A stretch of DNA of 64,000 bases. It comes from Oscillibacter valericigenes Sjm18-20 (GTDB lineage Bacteria; Bacillota; Clostridia; Oscillospirales; Oscillospiraceae). The first letter of the stretch is position 1. Every line of letters begins with the position of its first letter. The notes below the pieces were generated by a model that was not told the DNA's origin, ran no database searches, and was given only the letters and a program-made list of their open reading frames with translations. The position numbers and the translations under genes are program-made. The stretch is from positions 2,852,001 through 2,916,000 of the forward strand of contig AP012044.1 in NCBI GenBank assembly GCA_000283575.1, read 5' to 3'. Of the stretch, positions 16,833 to 27,600 are shown in pieces.

Positions 16833-19055
16833 ATGCCTGAAACCAACACCAAGCCGACAGCCAAAGACCGGCTGAAGGAAATCACCGAGAGCATCCAAAC
16901 CGGCATTCAGGAGCTGTTCCAGTCCGACAAGTATGCGGAGTACCTGCGCACAATGAGCCGGTTCCACAAGTACAGCGTCAACAACACCATGCTCATCTAT
17001 ATGCAAAAGCCCAACGCGACGCTGGTCGCGGGCTTCAACAAGTGGCACGATCAGTTTTCCCGCAATGTCATGAAGGGAGAAAAAGGCATCAAGATCATCG
17101 CCCCGACGCCCTTCAAGAAGAAAATTGAGGAAGCAAAGCTCGACCCGGATACAAAAGCGCCAATTCTGGACGCGGAAGGCAACGCGATTATAGAGGAAAA
17201 AGAGGTCAAAATCCCCATGTATAAGGTCGTGTCCGTCTTTGATGTGAGCCAGACGGACGGAAAGCCTCTGCCGGTTCTGGCGTCGGATTTGCAGGGCAAC
17301 GTCCAGAATTACGAGGTTTTCATGGAGGCACTGAAGCGCTCCGCGCCGGTGCCGCTGGCCTTTGAGCAGATGGCCGCCAACATGGACGGCTATTTTTCGC
17401 CGGATGATCAGCGCATCGCCATCCGTGAGGGCATGAGCGAGGTACAGACAGTCTCCGCTGCTGTCCATGAAATTGCGCACTCCAAGCTCCACAACAAGGA
17501 ACTGCCGGAGATTCGGGAGCAGTGGAAACTCGTCATGGTGTCGGACGGCGGAGAGAAAAAGGATTTCAGAGGCGGTTTCGATACTCTGGAAGAAGCGGAA
17601 AAAGCTGCCGATGAACTGCACTGGCAGTATGTCGATGACAACCATTATGTGTGGCAACTGGAAACTGGTGAAGATCATTCCATCGCGGAGTTTGTAAAGA
17701 AAAGCCGCAACACCGAGGAGGTCGAGGCCGAAAGCGTTTCTTTTGCCGTCTGCGCCTACTACGGCATCGCCACCGGCGAAAACAGCTTCGGCTACATTGT
17801 CACCTGGTCAAAGGACAAGGGGCTGCCGGAGCTGCGCGCGTCACTGGAAACCATCAGCAAAACCGCGTCCGGCCTGATTACGGACATCGACCGTAACTAT
17901 GCCGCAATCTGCAAGGAACGCGGCATCGACCAGAGCAAGGAGGCGGAAAAACAGCCGGGAGTTGAAGAATGGAGCGAGTCTGCCACGCCGCAGAACGCCC
18001 CGGAGACGCCTGACGTTCCTTCCGATGACATCGGCGCTTACCTGCCGGAGCAATCTGTCCTCGCGCCGCAGGAATCGCCTCTCGGCGGCGGCAGAATTAC
18101 CGGCGTCGCCGTGGAGCCTTACGACCCGGACGCGCCGGTGCCGCCCTTTCCAGCCGATTATCCCATGCCTGACCCCACGGTGACAATTGCCGACCGGGAC
18201 GCCTACGGCTACACCGAAAACGATATGCTGCCGCTTTCCCACGAAAAAGCTGCGGCGCTCATGGAAAAGGATGAAACGGTCTATATGCTGCATCCCGGCA
18301 ACGGCGCAAGCATGGCCTTCGATATGGACGACATCGACCAGCACAGCGGTCTGTTCGGCATCCGGCGCGAGGATTGGGACCGCGAGTATCTGGAACTTGC
18401 AGAGGGGCATGAGCTGACGGATCAGGAACTTGAAAACAGCTTTCTCCATAATCCCGCCGGCGCTTTTGCCATCTACCAGCTCAAGCACGACGAGGCCACC
18501 CGCGATCTCCGCTTTGAGCCGCTGGAGCGCGTCACGGCGGTCGGCTTGACGGTTGACTGGGGCAACTACGATCTGGTCTACACCGCGCCGCTCACACCCG
18601 GACAATCACAGGAAGAAACGCTCGACAAGCTCTATGAGCAATTCAACCTCCATCATCCCGCCGACTTCACCGGCCATTCGCTCTCCGTCAGCGACATTGT
18701 TGCGCTGCGGCAGAACGGCGCGGTATCCTGTCACTACGTTGATTCCTTCGGCTTCACGGAGCTGCCGTCTTTTCTCAAACCGGAAAACTACCTCAAAAAC
18801 GCGGAAATGGCGATTGAGGACGATTACGATTCCATCGACGGCATCATCAACAACGGCCCAAAGCAGCCTACCGTCGCGGAGCTGGGGCAGCAGGCCAAGA
18901 CCGGCCAGCCGATCTCGCTCATGGATTTAGCGGCAGCCGTCCACCGGGAACGCGGCGAAAAAAAGCCCTCCGTGCTGGAGCAGCTCAAAGACCATGAAAC
19001 CAAGGAAAAGCCCATCAAGACAGCGCCAAAAAAGAGCGTGGAAAGAGAGATTTGA
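16833..19055 (+). CDS. ArdC-type anti-restriction protein with YodL/LPD domains
   Basis: A 740-residue protein. Residues 1-115 are the ArdC N-terminal ssDNA-binding fold (SKYAEYLRTMSRFHKYSVNN and a KGEKGIKI turn). A metallopeptidase-like core follows with HEIAH at about 212-216 and a downstream Glu near 298. The C-terminal half (about 440-620) carries YodL/LPD-type domains (ADRDAYGYTENDMLPLS and a second GLTVDWGNYDLVYTA repeat unit). ArdC proteins protect incoming single-stranded DNA from restriction. The start is ATG 16833 after aaaggag; upstream codons lie in the terminator. The tail contains the shared motif VLEQLKDH seen also at the ends of the giant and DUF3849 proteins. Confidence 0.85.
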   Translation: MPETNTKPTAKDRLKEITESIQTGIQELFQSDKYAEYLRTMSRFHKYSVNNTMLIYMQKPNATLVAGFNKWHDQFSRNVMKGEKGIKIIAPTPFKKKIEEAKLDPDTKAPILDAEGNAIIEEKEVKIPMYKVVSVFDVSQTDGKPLPVLASDLQGNVQNYEVFMEALKRSAPVPLAFEQMAANMDGYFSPDDQRIAIREGMSEVQTVSAAVHEIAHSKLHNKELPEIREQWKLVMVSDGGEKKDFRGGFDTLEEAEKAADELHWQYVDDNHYVWQLETGEDHSIAEFVKKSRNTEEVEAESVSFAVCAYYGIATGENSFGYIVTWSKDKGLPELRASLETISKTASGLITDIDRNYAAICKERGIDQSKEAEKQPGVEEWSESATPQNAPETPDVPSDDIGAYLPEQSVLAPQESPLGGGRITGVAVEPYDPDAPVPPFPADYPMPDPTVTIADRDAYGYTENDMLPLSHEKAAALMEKDETVYMLHPGNGASMAFDMDDIDQHSGLFGIRREDWDREYLELAEGHELTDQELENSFLHNPAGAFAIYQLKHDEATRDLRFEPLERVTAVGLTVDWGNYDLVYTAPLTPGQSQEETLDKLYEQFNLHHPADFTGHSLSVSDIVALRQNGAVSCHYVDSFGFTELPSFLKPENYLKNAEMAIEDDYDSIDGIINNGPKQPTVAELGQQAKTGQPISLMDLAAAVHRERGEKKPSVLEQLKDHETKEKPIKTAPKKSVEREI

Positions 19056-19056
19056 T

Positions 19057-19272
19057 ATGAACGATTTCACCCAAGACGAATTGACCCTGATGAGCATTTA
19101 CAACAGCGCCGGTACGCGGCAGGGGCTGATCGACAGCCTCACCGATATGCGGCGGTATCTTGCTGCCGATGAAGCAGAGCTGCAAAAGCTGACGGATTCG
19201 GCTATTTCAAAGCTGAAAACGACCCGCGATTCCGACTATGCTGCGCTTGACCTGTTTCCTGAGTTTGAATAA
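19057..19272 (+). CDS. tnpW: TnpW-family transposon-encoded protein
   Basis: A 71-residue helical protein (DELTLMSIYNSAGTRQGLI) of the TnpW family, which is named only by its presence in these elements. The start is one base after the ArdC-like stop, with gagaga as the ribosome-binding site. The function is unknown. It is the last backbone gene before the restriction-modification insert. Confidence 0.75.
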   Translation: MNDFTQDELTLMSIYNSAGTRQGLIDSLTDMRRYLAADEAELQKLTDSAISKLKTTRDSDYAALDLFPEFE

Positions 19273-19352
19273 TTACCATTGTATTACTGCCCAAAGTCCT
19301 TTATAACGTACTGCACCATGTGATATAATCAGCAAGAAAGAAAACAAGCAAA

Positions 19353-19376
19353 TGGGGCACCTATATAGGTGCCCCA
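19353..19376. terminator. Palindromic terminator
   Basis: A perfect 24-nt palindrome (tggggcaccta and its complement) follows the restriction endonuclease gene on the - strand. On that strand it is followed by a T-rich stretch. It separates the convergent tnpW and R genes. Confidence 0.75.
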
Positions 19377-19384
19377 CAATAGGG

Positions 19385-20017
19385 TTAGTCATGATTGTTT
19401 TGCCACTTTCTTTTGGTTCGCGGTGACATACCATCTTTCCCTTTTGGCAGGAATGGTGCTTGATTGCGATACTGCTCTGCATCAAATCCAAAAACAACAA
19501 AGGGATAGTTATCTAGTAAGATAAAATATGGCTCCAGCTCTTCATAATTTGATACGCGGTCTGTTAAGTAATATGACATCTGCTTTATTGGCATCATGAG
19601 CATGGCCAAATCTATTTCACCCTTTAGAATACCAACGCACAGCTTATTCATTGACCTATGGGCAGACGAAATATTACCTGTTTCAAATTCAAGCCCAGCC
19701 CTGAAGAATCCGCTAGGGGTTCTGAATTCCTTATAAACATCTATAGGGCCACCCTTTTGTGCATCATCGTGAAAATAGGAAAGCGGTTTCTCTCTATACC
19801 ACAGATGATCCTCTTCTAGTATTTGGTAGCATCTTTCCTTGACGGGAACAACACCGTTGCAATTTTTGCTTGTATCGTTCAGTATAAATATGTCTTTACC
19901 AGGCGTGGTATTTTCAATAATAGATTGTTCTACTTCATGATATGCCTCTACAGCGGCGGGGCACGTTCTCATTAAGTTATCTGCTACAGGTGAAATGTAG
20001 AACTTAGCTATTTTCAT
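19385..20017 (-). CDS. BamHI-like type II restriction endonuclease
   Basis: A 210-residue enzyme strikingly like BamHI (213 residues) as I recall that sequence, including the stretches KNCNGVVP, WYREKP, GGPIDVYKEF and EFETGNISSAHRSMNKL. The catalytic residues expected from BamHI (Glu77, Asp94, Glu111, Glu113) are present one position earlier: Glu76, Asp93, Glu110 and Glu112. It is therefore predicted to cut GGATCC. It overlaps the controller gene by 14 bp, with its ribosome-binding site gaggagga inside that gene, so C and R form one - strand operon. Specificity is inferred from similarity, not tested. The DNA is AT-richer than the ICE backbone. Confidence 0.93.
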   Translation of the reverse strand: MKIAKFYISPVADNLMRTCPAAVEAYHEVEQSIIENTTPGKDIFILNDTSKNCNGVVPVKERCYQILEEDHLWYREKPLSYFHDDAQKGGPIDVYKEFRTPSGFFRAGLEFETGNISSAHRSMNKLCVGILKGEIDLAMLMMPIKQMSYYLTDRVSNYEELEPYFILLDNYPFVVFGFDAEQYRNQAPFLPKGKDGMSPRTKRKWQNNHD

Positions 20018-20240
20018 CTAAATCCTCCTCAAGTAGCTTCGATGCGGGGATGTTAAACGCCTCCGCTATTCGTTGAATGTTATCAATTGATATGTTTCTG
20101 TTGCATCGTTCAACATCAGAAATATACGTACGGTGCAATTTGCAGAGATCAGCGAATTCTTCTTGGGATATATTTAACTTTGATCTTCTCAAACGCATAT
20201 TGGTGGCAAGAATTTCACGAAGTGACTTTTTAGCAGCCAT
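20004..20240 (-). CDS. Controller (C) protein of the restriction-modification system
   Basis: A 78-residue XRE-type helix-turn-helix protein (ISQEEFADLCKLHRTYISDVER at about 28-49) with the size and pattern of C proteins such as C.BamHI and C.PvuII. These delay endonuclease expression until methylation is established. The start is ATG at 20240, where gggggtag gives a ribosome-binding site; an upstream ATG at 20267 is the alternative. It precedes and overlaps the R gene. A matching C-box lies 54 bp upstream. Confidence 0.9.
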   Translation of the reverse strand: MAAKKSLREILATNMRLRRSKLNISQEEFADLCKLHRTYISDVERCNRNISIDNIQRIAEAFNIPASKLLEEDLDENS

Positions 20241-20293
20241 ATCACTACCCCCCTGTGTTGACTTCAATTCAGATATATGTTATTCTAAAATAT

Positions 20294-20319
20294 GACTATA
20301 AGTCTACAGACGATGAGTG
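20294..20319. promoter_or_regulatory. C-box operator of the restriction-modification system
   Basis: The first box, gactataagtc (20294-20304), matches the consensus GACT-N3-AGTC exactly. After a 4-bp spacer (20305-20308) the second box, gacgatgagtg (20309-20319), matches with two changes. This paired arrangement is the known C-protein operator design, with a strong distal and a weaker proximal box. It lies between the divergent C-R operon and the methyltransferase gene. Confidence 0.85.
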
Positions 20320-20332
20320 ACATATAGAAGGG

Positions 20333-21589
20333 ATGGCCCAGATGCAGTTTTTTTCACTTTTTGATTTGTTATCATATACGGCCAAAGAAAAGGACATAAC
20401 AGTGGAAGAAATGTTCTCTTTTTTCCATTCAAAGAAGATAAAGAAGGCCAGCATACTAGAATTGCAGCAAACCTCTTATATTCCTGATGATGTTGTGTTT
20501 CGGGAAGCTATATGTGAGTTTCTAGACATGAATGATTTGGAAATCAATATTGCCATGGGTCACATTCCACAGAAATTTCGAAAGTCATATTTTGATAACG
20601 TAAAGAAAATAGCCAGCATACTGTCAAGCGAAGTTCAAACTAGTGATTTTAATCTTCCATGCTTTTTTGAAACAGACTTAGGCCGACTCTATAATGGTGA
20701 CTGCTTAGATGTCATGAGATCACTCCCAAAAGAATGCGTTGATCTAATATTTGCTGATCCTCCATTTAATTTGGGGAAAACATATGATCCTGGAATCAAT
20801 GATAATGCGTCAATGTCCCAATATCTGTCGTGGACATTTGAATGGCTTGACGAATGCACCAGAATATTGAAACCCGGTGGGCAAATTTATATCTACAACC
20901 TTCCTAAATGGTGTATTTATATTGCTTCACACTTACAAGAAACACTGACCTTTTGGGACTGGATTGCCGTTGACATGAAGTATAGCCTTCCAATTCAAAG
21001 CCGATTGTACCCCGCCCATTATGCACTCGTTTCATTTGTAAAAGGAACAAGGGCTCACACATTCAATAATCAGCGCATACCACTTCAGACTTGTCGTCAT
21101 TGTGGTGGGGAAATTAAAGACTACGGTGGCTATAAAGCTAAAATGAACCCCTTGGGAGTAAATGTTTCCGATGTCTGGACCGACATTTACCCGGTTCGGC
21201 ATAAAAGTAGTAAGAACCGTAAATACAATGAATTGTCGGTAAAACTTTTAAACCGTATCATTTCAATGTCTTCAAATGAAGGTGACACAATATTTGATCC
21301 TTTCGGCGGGAGTGGAACTACATATGCGGTTGCACAACTGCTTAATCGAAAGTGGATCGGCTGTGAGCTTGGAGACTGCGAAATAATTAGAAATAGACTA
21401 CAGCATCTATCTAGAGACAAGGAACAGTTAAACAAAGCGCAAGAAGAGGCTAAATATCTGTTCCCCCCCAAAGTGGAAGAATTGCGCAAACAAAATGGAT
21501 TTTGGATTTGTAGTGATTTTTCCAAAACATCAGAAGATTTTGAAAATGAACGAATGGTTTTGAACATCAATGCAAACAGTAATAAATAA
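20333..21589 (+). CDS. BamHI-like DNA methyltransferase
   Basis: A 418-residue beta-class amino-methyltransferase. Catalytic motif IV FADPPFNLG comes first (about 138-146), and the SAM-binding motif I FDPFGGSGTT is near the C-terminus (about 321-330). The order matches N4-cytosine and some N6-adenine enzymes. Because the partner endonuclease is BamHI-like, N4 methylation of the inner cytosine of GGATCC is the best guess. The N-terminal 100 residues are helical and could be a recognition domain. It is transcribed divergently from C and R. The start may be ATG 20333 or 20342; agaaggg precedes the first. Confidence 0.9.
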   Translation: MAQMQFFSLFDLLSYTAKEKDITVEEMFSFFHSKKIKKASILELQQTSYIPDDVVFREAICEFLDMNDLEINIAMGHIPQKFRKSYFDNVKKIASILSSEVQTSDFNLPCFFETDLGRLYNGDCLDVMRSLPKECVDLIFADPPFNLGKTYDPGINDNASMSQYLSWTFEWLDECTRILKPGGQIYIYNLPKWCIYIASHLQETLTFWDWIAVDMKYSLPIQSRLYPAHYALVSFVKGTRAHTFNNQRIPLQTCRHCGGEIKDYGGYKAKMNPLGVNVSDVWTDIYPVRHKSSKNRKYNELSVKLLNRIISMSSNEGDTIFDPFGGSGTTYAVAQLLNRKWIGCELGDCEIIRNRLQHLSRDKEQLNKAQEEAKYLFPPKVEELRKQNGFWICSDFSKTSEDFENERMVLNINANSNK

Positions 21590-21606
21590 TGCCTGAATAA
21601 CTTTTC

Positions 21607-21641
21607 AGAGCAACCGAGTAGCATCGGTTGCTCTTTTTTTA
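21607..21641 (+). terminator. Terminator after the methyltransferase
   Basis: A perfect 11-bp stem (21607-21617 with 21624-21634) has a 6-nt loop and a run of T residues to 21640. It ends the restriction-modification insert. Confidence 0.85.
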
Positions 21642-21668
21642 TCCCATCACCGAAAGGAGGACATCTGA

Positions 21669-24600
21669 ATGCCCACAAAAGTACAGGCGTATTCGCAAAT
21701 GGCCGACCATGTGGCAACGCAGATCACCGGCAGCTATCAAGGCTGGACGGAGTTTTTGCAGACCGCCGCACGGCTCTACAAATACCCTTACAACGAACAG
21801 CTCATGATCTACGCCCAGCGCCCGGACGCCACGGCCTGCGCGGAATACGACTTCTGGAACAATCGCATGGGCCGCTATGTGCGCCGCGGCAGCAAGGGAA
21901 TCGCGCTTATCGACGCCAGCGGCGACCGTCCGCGCCTTAAATATGTTTTCGATGTATCCGACACGGGCGGGCATGAAAACGCCCGCCAGCCTTATCTTTG
22001 GAGCATGGAGAGCAGTCATGTGATACCCGTGGCCGCCATGCTGGAACGCAACTACGAAATTGGCGGAGACGACCTGGCGCAGCAGATTGCGGACATTGCC
22101 GGGAAGCTGGCGGATGACTACTGGAACGATCACCAATACGAGATTCTCCACATCGTTGACGATTCATTTCTCGAAGAATATGATGAGTTCAACATCGGGA
22201 TGCAATTCAGGAGCGCGGCGGCAGTCAGCATCACTTACGCGGTCATGTCCCGCTGCGGACTGGAGCCGGAACAGGTTCTCGACCATGAGGACTTCATGGC
22301 GGTTTTCGACTTCAACACACCGGCCACCGTCGCTGCTCTCGGCACGGCGGTGAGCGAGGCAAGCCAACAGCTCCTGCGGCAGATCGGCGTAACCATTCTC
22401 AATGCGGAACGCGAGAAAATCGCGGAAAGGAGTCAGAACAATGAACAGCACACTATCATACACGAAGAACGGGGATTATCTGATTCCCGACCTGAAGCTG
22501 TCGGAGCAGCGGGAAACGAGCCTCGGCAAATACGGGAGGATGCGGAGGGGCTTCCTGAAGGAACACCGCCCGATTCTCTGGAACAGCCTGATCCTATCAG
22601 AGAAGCTGTACCCGCACCTGCTGGAGACCGAGCAGACGGCCCAGAGCCGCTTGGAGCAGATGATGCCGGAGCTGGCGAAAGCGGCGGGCGTGACAGAAGC
22701 CCTGAAAGCCAGCGACCCGATGAAGTGGGTGGGCCTGATGAACAACTGCAAGGCGCAGGCGGAGGAAGCGATCCTGAAAGAGCTGATTTTCAGCTAAACT
22801 TCTTTGATGTCCACGCCGGTGGGGTGCAAATGACCCTGTTCCCATCGGAAGATGAACAAATCGCATATCTTGAGCAAGCGGAGAGCGTAGATAAAACGCC
22901 CTTCGCTTTTTCTTTTGCCCAGGAGGATATTGACACCATTCTGCGGCTCGGCGGCAACAACAGCCAGAGCCGTATGCGCATTGCTGCCGAGTATATGAAG
23001 CGGAAGCCCATGGAGGAAATCGCCGCATTTCTGAGCCGGGAATATGTCGGCGGCGGTGGCTTCAAGCTGGAACGCGGCGATACGGCGGCATGGTTTGACC
23101 AGGACGGTATCCATCTTACCAATGGGAGAACTGCGCGGTACAGCAAGTCCGCACAGGTTGCGTCGTGGAACGACGCTGCCCGGCGTATCGGTGAGCTGCT
23201 GGAACAGGGACGGTTTGCCACCAATGTGGAGCTTGCCGAAACAAACGGCTATATTCGCTCACAGCTCGCACAGCCAATTTGGTTTCTCCGGCACGACTTT
23301 GATGAACCGGCTGTTGAGCGGGGCTTTTTACCGTGCCTTGAACCGATGGACAGCGGCGGCTACCCGGAAATAACCGAAAAGCTGGCTGACGCGCTTAAAA
23401 ACCCTGAGTTTCTTTCAACCCTCACGGCGGAGTTTACGCAGTTTCTTGATGCTTACCGCGAGGACAGAGCTTTGCTGCGTTTCCACTATCATCGTCCGGG
23501 CGAATTGCTTGACCGGCTGCACGACCTTGCCCTGCCGCAGCGGGAATATACATCTGAAATGTCTGAGCCTCTGCAGGTGGACAGATTCATCACGGAGGAC
23601 GAAATCAATGCCATGCTTGCCGGCGGCAGCTCTGTTGAGGGCGGCAAGGGGCGCATTTACGGCTATTTCAAGGAACCCCACTCACTGAAAGAGCAGGTAG
23701 CTTTTCTCAAAAGCGAATACGGCATTGGCGGTCACAGCAACGCTTTGCCGGGCTGCTTTGAAAGTGACGAGGATCACAGCGGCAAAGGCATCCGTATTCA
23801 AAAGTCGGATTGCTATGACGTGCAGCTTGCGTGGAACAATGTCGCCAAGCGTATCTCTGAGCTGATCCGTCAGGACAGATACCTGACGCCGGAGGAAAAA
23901 GCAAAATATGAGGAACTGCATCAGGAGCCAATTCCTGAAACGATGCAGGAACCACCTGTGCCTCTGCGTCCCATTTCACAGGACGATATTGACGATGCTC
24001 TCCGGGCGTGGAACGGCGACGCGGCAAGCAAACGTGCAGTGGCGCAGTATATGGCTGCCCATGCCAGAGACAAAGATACCGCTGCATGGCTCGCCCATGA
24101 ATACGGTGCTGCCGATGCAAATTTTCTCTCTATCACCCGCACAGGCACCGATGAAGTAGTGGAACTGCCGTGGGCAAAGGTGCAGCGGCGTATCGCCCAG
24201 CTCGTGCAGACAGACAGCTTTTACACAGACCGGGAGCTTGACGATTTTGCGGATATTGACACCGACGCAGTTCGGCAGAGCCTGAACAGCCCTGCAGCAC
24301 AGGAACGCACCGACGCCATGCTGGAAGCCGCCGAACGCATCGCCGCTGAAAACGCGGTGGAGCCGTATGAGCGGTTTGCTGTTGTTGAGAGTGAAAACGG
24401 CTGGGTAATTTGGGACGATCTGCACGACGGCTACTATGTGGATGATGAGGGCGTCACCGAAGAATTTGACAGCGAGTGGCTGGCAAATGACTATCTTTTT
24501 GAGGTGCGGGAAGCCGTGGCGGAAAAAGAAGCCGCCGAATGGCTCGAAGTCGAACAGGCCAAAACTGAACCGGAAGAACCTGCCGCTGAACAATCAATGC

Positions 24601-27600
24601 CGGTTTTCCCCTATTCCGTAGGCGACACCGTGTATCTGGAAAACGGCAAGCCCTTCGTCATCACTGAAATCCGGGATTCGTCCGTGCAGTTCCGCGACCC
24701 AACGCTGCGCTATCCTATCTTCCGCGCGGAAAGCAGCGAGAGTTTTGCGCGGCTCATGGAGCGTTTTCCACAGCCGGAGAAGCCCGCGCCAGCGGCACAA
24801 ACCTCAGCCAAGCCGGAAATGACCGCTGAAACCGTTGCGGTCTATCCGGCAGACGAAAACCATCTGCCCTATGACATCGTGGTGGAACGGCTGCACACAG
24901 AACCGGAGCATACCCCGCCGGAGATTGTCCCACAGCCTGAAAACTTCCGCATTACCGACGACAATCTCGGCATCGGCGGTGCAAAAGCCAAGTTCCGCGC
25001 CAACATGGACGCGATCAGCACGCTCCTTCAGGTAGAATCCGAAAACAGGGCGGCGACCCCGGATGAGCAGGAAGTCCTTGCAAAATACGTCGGCTGGGGC
25101 GGTCTGGCAGACGCTTTCGACGAAAGCAAACAGAATTGGGCAAACGAGTATCAGGAGCTTGCCGCCACGCTCTCACCGGAGGAATACGCTGCCGCCCGCG
25201 CGTCCACGCTGAACGCGCACTACACCAGTCCAACCGTTATCAAGGCCATTTATGAGGCTGTCGGCAACATGGGCTTCCAAAGCGGAAACATTCTCGAACC
25301 GGCTATGGGCGTGGGCAACTTCTTTGGCTGCTTACCGGAGGAAATGCGCGGCAGCAAGCTCTACGGCGTGGAGCTGGACAGTATCACAGGGCGTATCGCA
25401 AGGCAGCTCTATCCTCAGGCCGACATCACTGTGGCGGGCTTTGAGACCACCGACCGACGCGATTTCTTCGACCTCGCCATCGGCAACGTGCCGTTCGGAC
25501 AATATCAGGTAAACGACCGGGCTTACAACAAGCTCGGTTTTTCTATTCATGACTACTTTTTTGCAAAATCTCTCGACCAGGTGCGTCCGGGCGGCGTGGT
25601 GGCTTTCGTCACTTCCCGCTACATGATGGATAAGCAGTTCCCGGAAGTCCGCAAGTACATTGCGCAGCGGGCGGAGCTGCTGGGAGCCATCCGGCTGCCC
25701 AACAACGCTTTCCGCGCCAACGCCGGAACGGATGTTGTCTCCGACATTATTTTTCTCCAAAAGCGTGACCGTCCCATCGACATCGAGCCAGACTGGGTGC
25801 ATCTCGGTCAGAATGAGGACGGGTTCGGCATCAACAGCTATTTCATCGACCACCCGGAAATGATTCTCGGGCGGCAGACCTCTGAAAGCACCCAGTACGG
25901 CAAGCAGGATTTCACTGTCGCTCCCATCGAAGGGCTGAACCTCGCAGATCAGCTCCATGACGCCGTGAAGTATATCGGCGGAAAATACACCGAAGCGGAG
26001 CTGCCGGAGCTGGGCGAGGACGAAGCAATCGACACCTCCATCCCGGCAGACCCCAACGTCAAAAACTATTCCTACACCGTTGTTGACGGCAGTGTGTACT
26101 ACCGTGAAAACTCCCGCATGGTCAAGCCCAACCTGAACGCCACCGCAATGGAGCGCGTCAAGGGCATGGTGGATCTGCGAGACTGCGTTCACAAGCTCAT
26201 CGACCTTCAGATGGACGAGAGTGATCCGCTTTCCATCATCGGGGAGCAGCACAAGCTCAACCGGCTCTATGACGACTTTTCCGCGAAATACGGTCTCTTG
26301 AATGACCGCGCCAACCGGCTTGCTTTTTCGGACGATTCTTCCTACTACCTTCTTTGCTCGCTAGAAGTGCTGGACGATGACGGCAATCTGGAGCGCAAGG
26401 CGGATATGTTCACCAAGCGCACCATCAAGCAGCATACCGCCGTCACCAGCGTGGATACCGCCAGCGAAGCCCTCGCCGTGTCCATCGGGGAACGCGCCAG
26501 AGTGGATTTGCCCTTTATGGCACGGCTCAGCGGCAAGAGCGAGGAAGAAATCATCGACGAGCTGACCGGCGTGATCTACCACGACCCCATCCGGGACAAT
26601 TGGCAGACCTCCGACGAATACCTTTCCGGCAACGTCCGGCAGAAGCTCCGCGAAGCGCAGGCGGCGGCGAAGCGCGACCCGGCATATCAGATCAATGTGG
26701 CGGCGCTGGAAAAGGCGCAGCCCAAGGATTTGGACGCTTCCGAAATTGAAGTCCGGCTGGGCGCAACGTGGATCGACAAGAAGTACATTCAGCAGTTTAT
26801 GGAGGAAACCTTCAACCCGCCGTTTTATCTGCGGCGCAGTATTCAGGTCAACTATTCCTCTTACACGGCGGAGTGGAACATCACCGGCAAAAACAACGTG
26901 GGCTATGGCAACGTCGCCGCCACCGTTACCTACGGCACCGACCGGGCCAACGCTTACCGTATTTTAGAGGACAGCTTAAATCTCCGCGACATCCGTATTT
27001 ACGACACCGTGGAGGACCCGGACGGCAAGGAACGGCGCGTTCTCAACGCCAAGGAAACCACCCTTACTGCCCAAAAGCAGCAGGCAATCCGGGATGCGTT
27101 TAAGGATTGGATATGGCGCGACCCGCACCGCCGCAGCGTTCTTGTGGCACAATACAACGAAGAAATGAACAGCACCCGTCCCCGCGAGTACGACGGCAGC
27201 CATATCACGTTCACCGGGATGAACCCGGAAATCCAGCTCCGCGACCATCAGAAAAACGCTGTCGCCCATGTCCTCTACGGAGGCAATACGCTGCTGGCAC
27301 ACGAAGTGGGCGCGGGCAAGACTTTTGAAATGGTAGCGGCCTGCATGGAATCCAAGCGCCTCGGCCTGTCTCAGAAAAGTATCTTTGTGGTGCCGAACCA
27401 TTTGACGGAGCAATGGGCGTCTGAGTTTCTGCGGCTGTATCCCTCCGCAAACCTCCTTGTTACCACCAAAAAGGACTTTGAAACCCATAACCGCAAGAAG
27501 TTCTGCGCCAGGATCGCCACCGGCGACTACGACGCGGTTATCATCGGTCACAGCCAGTTTGAGCGTATCCCCATCAGTTCGGAGCGTCAGGAACGGCTCC

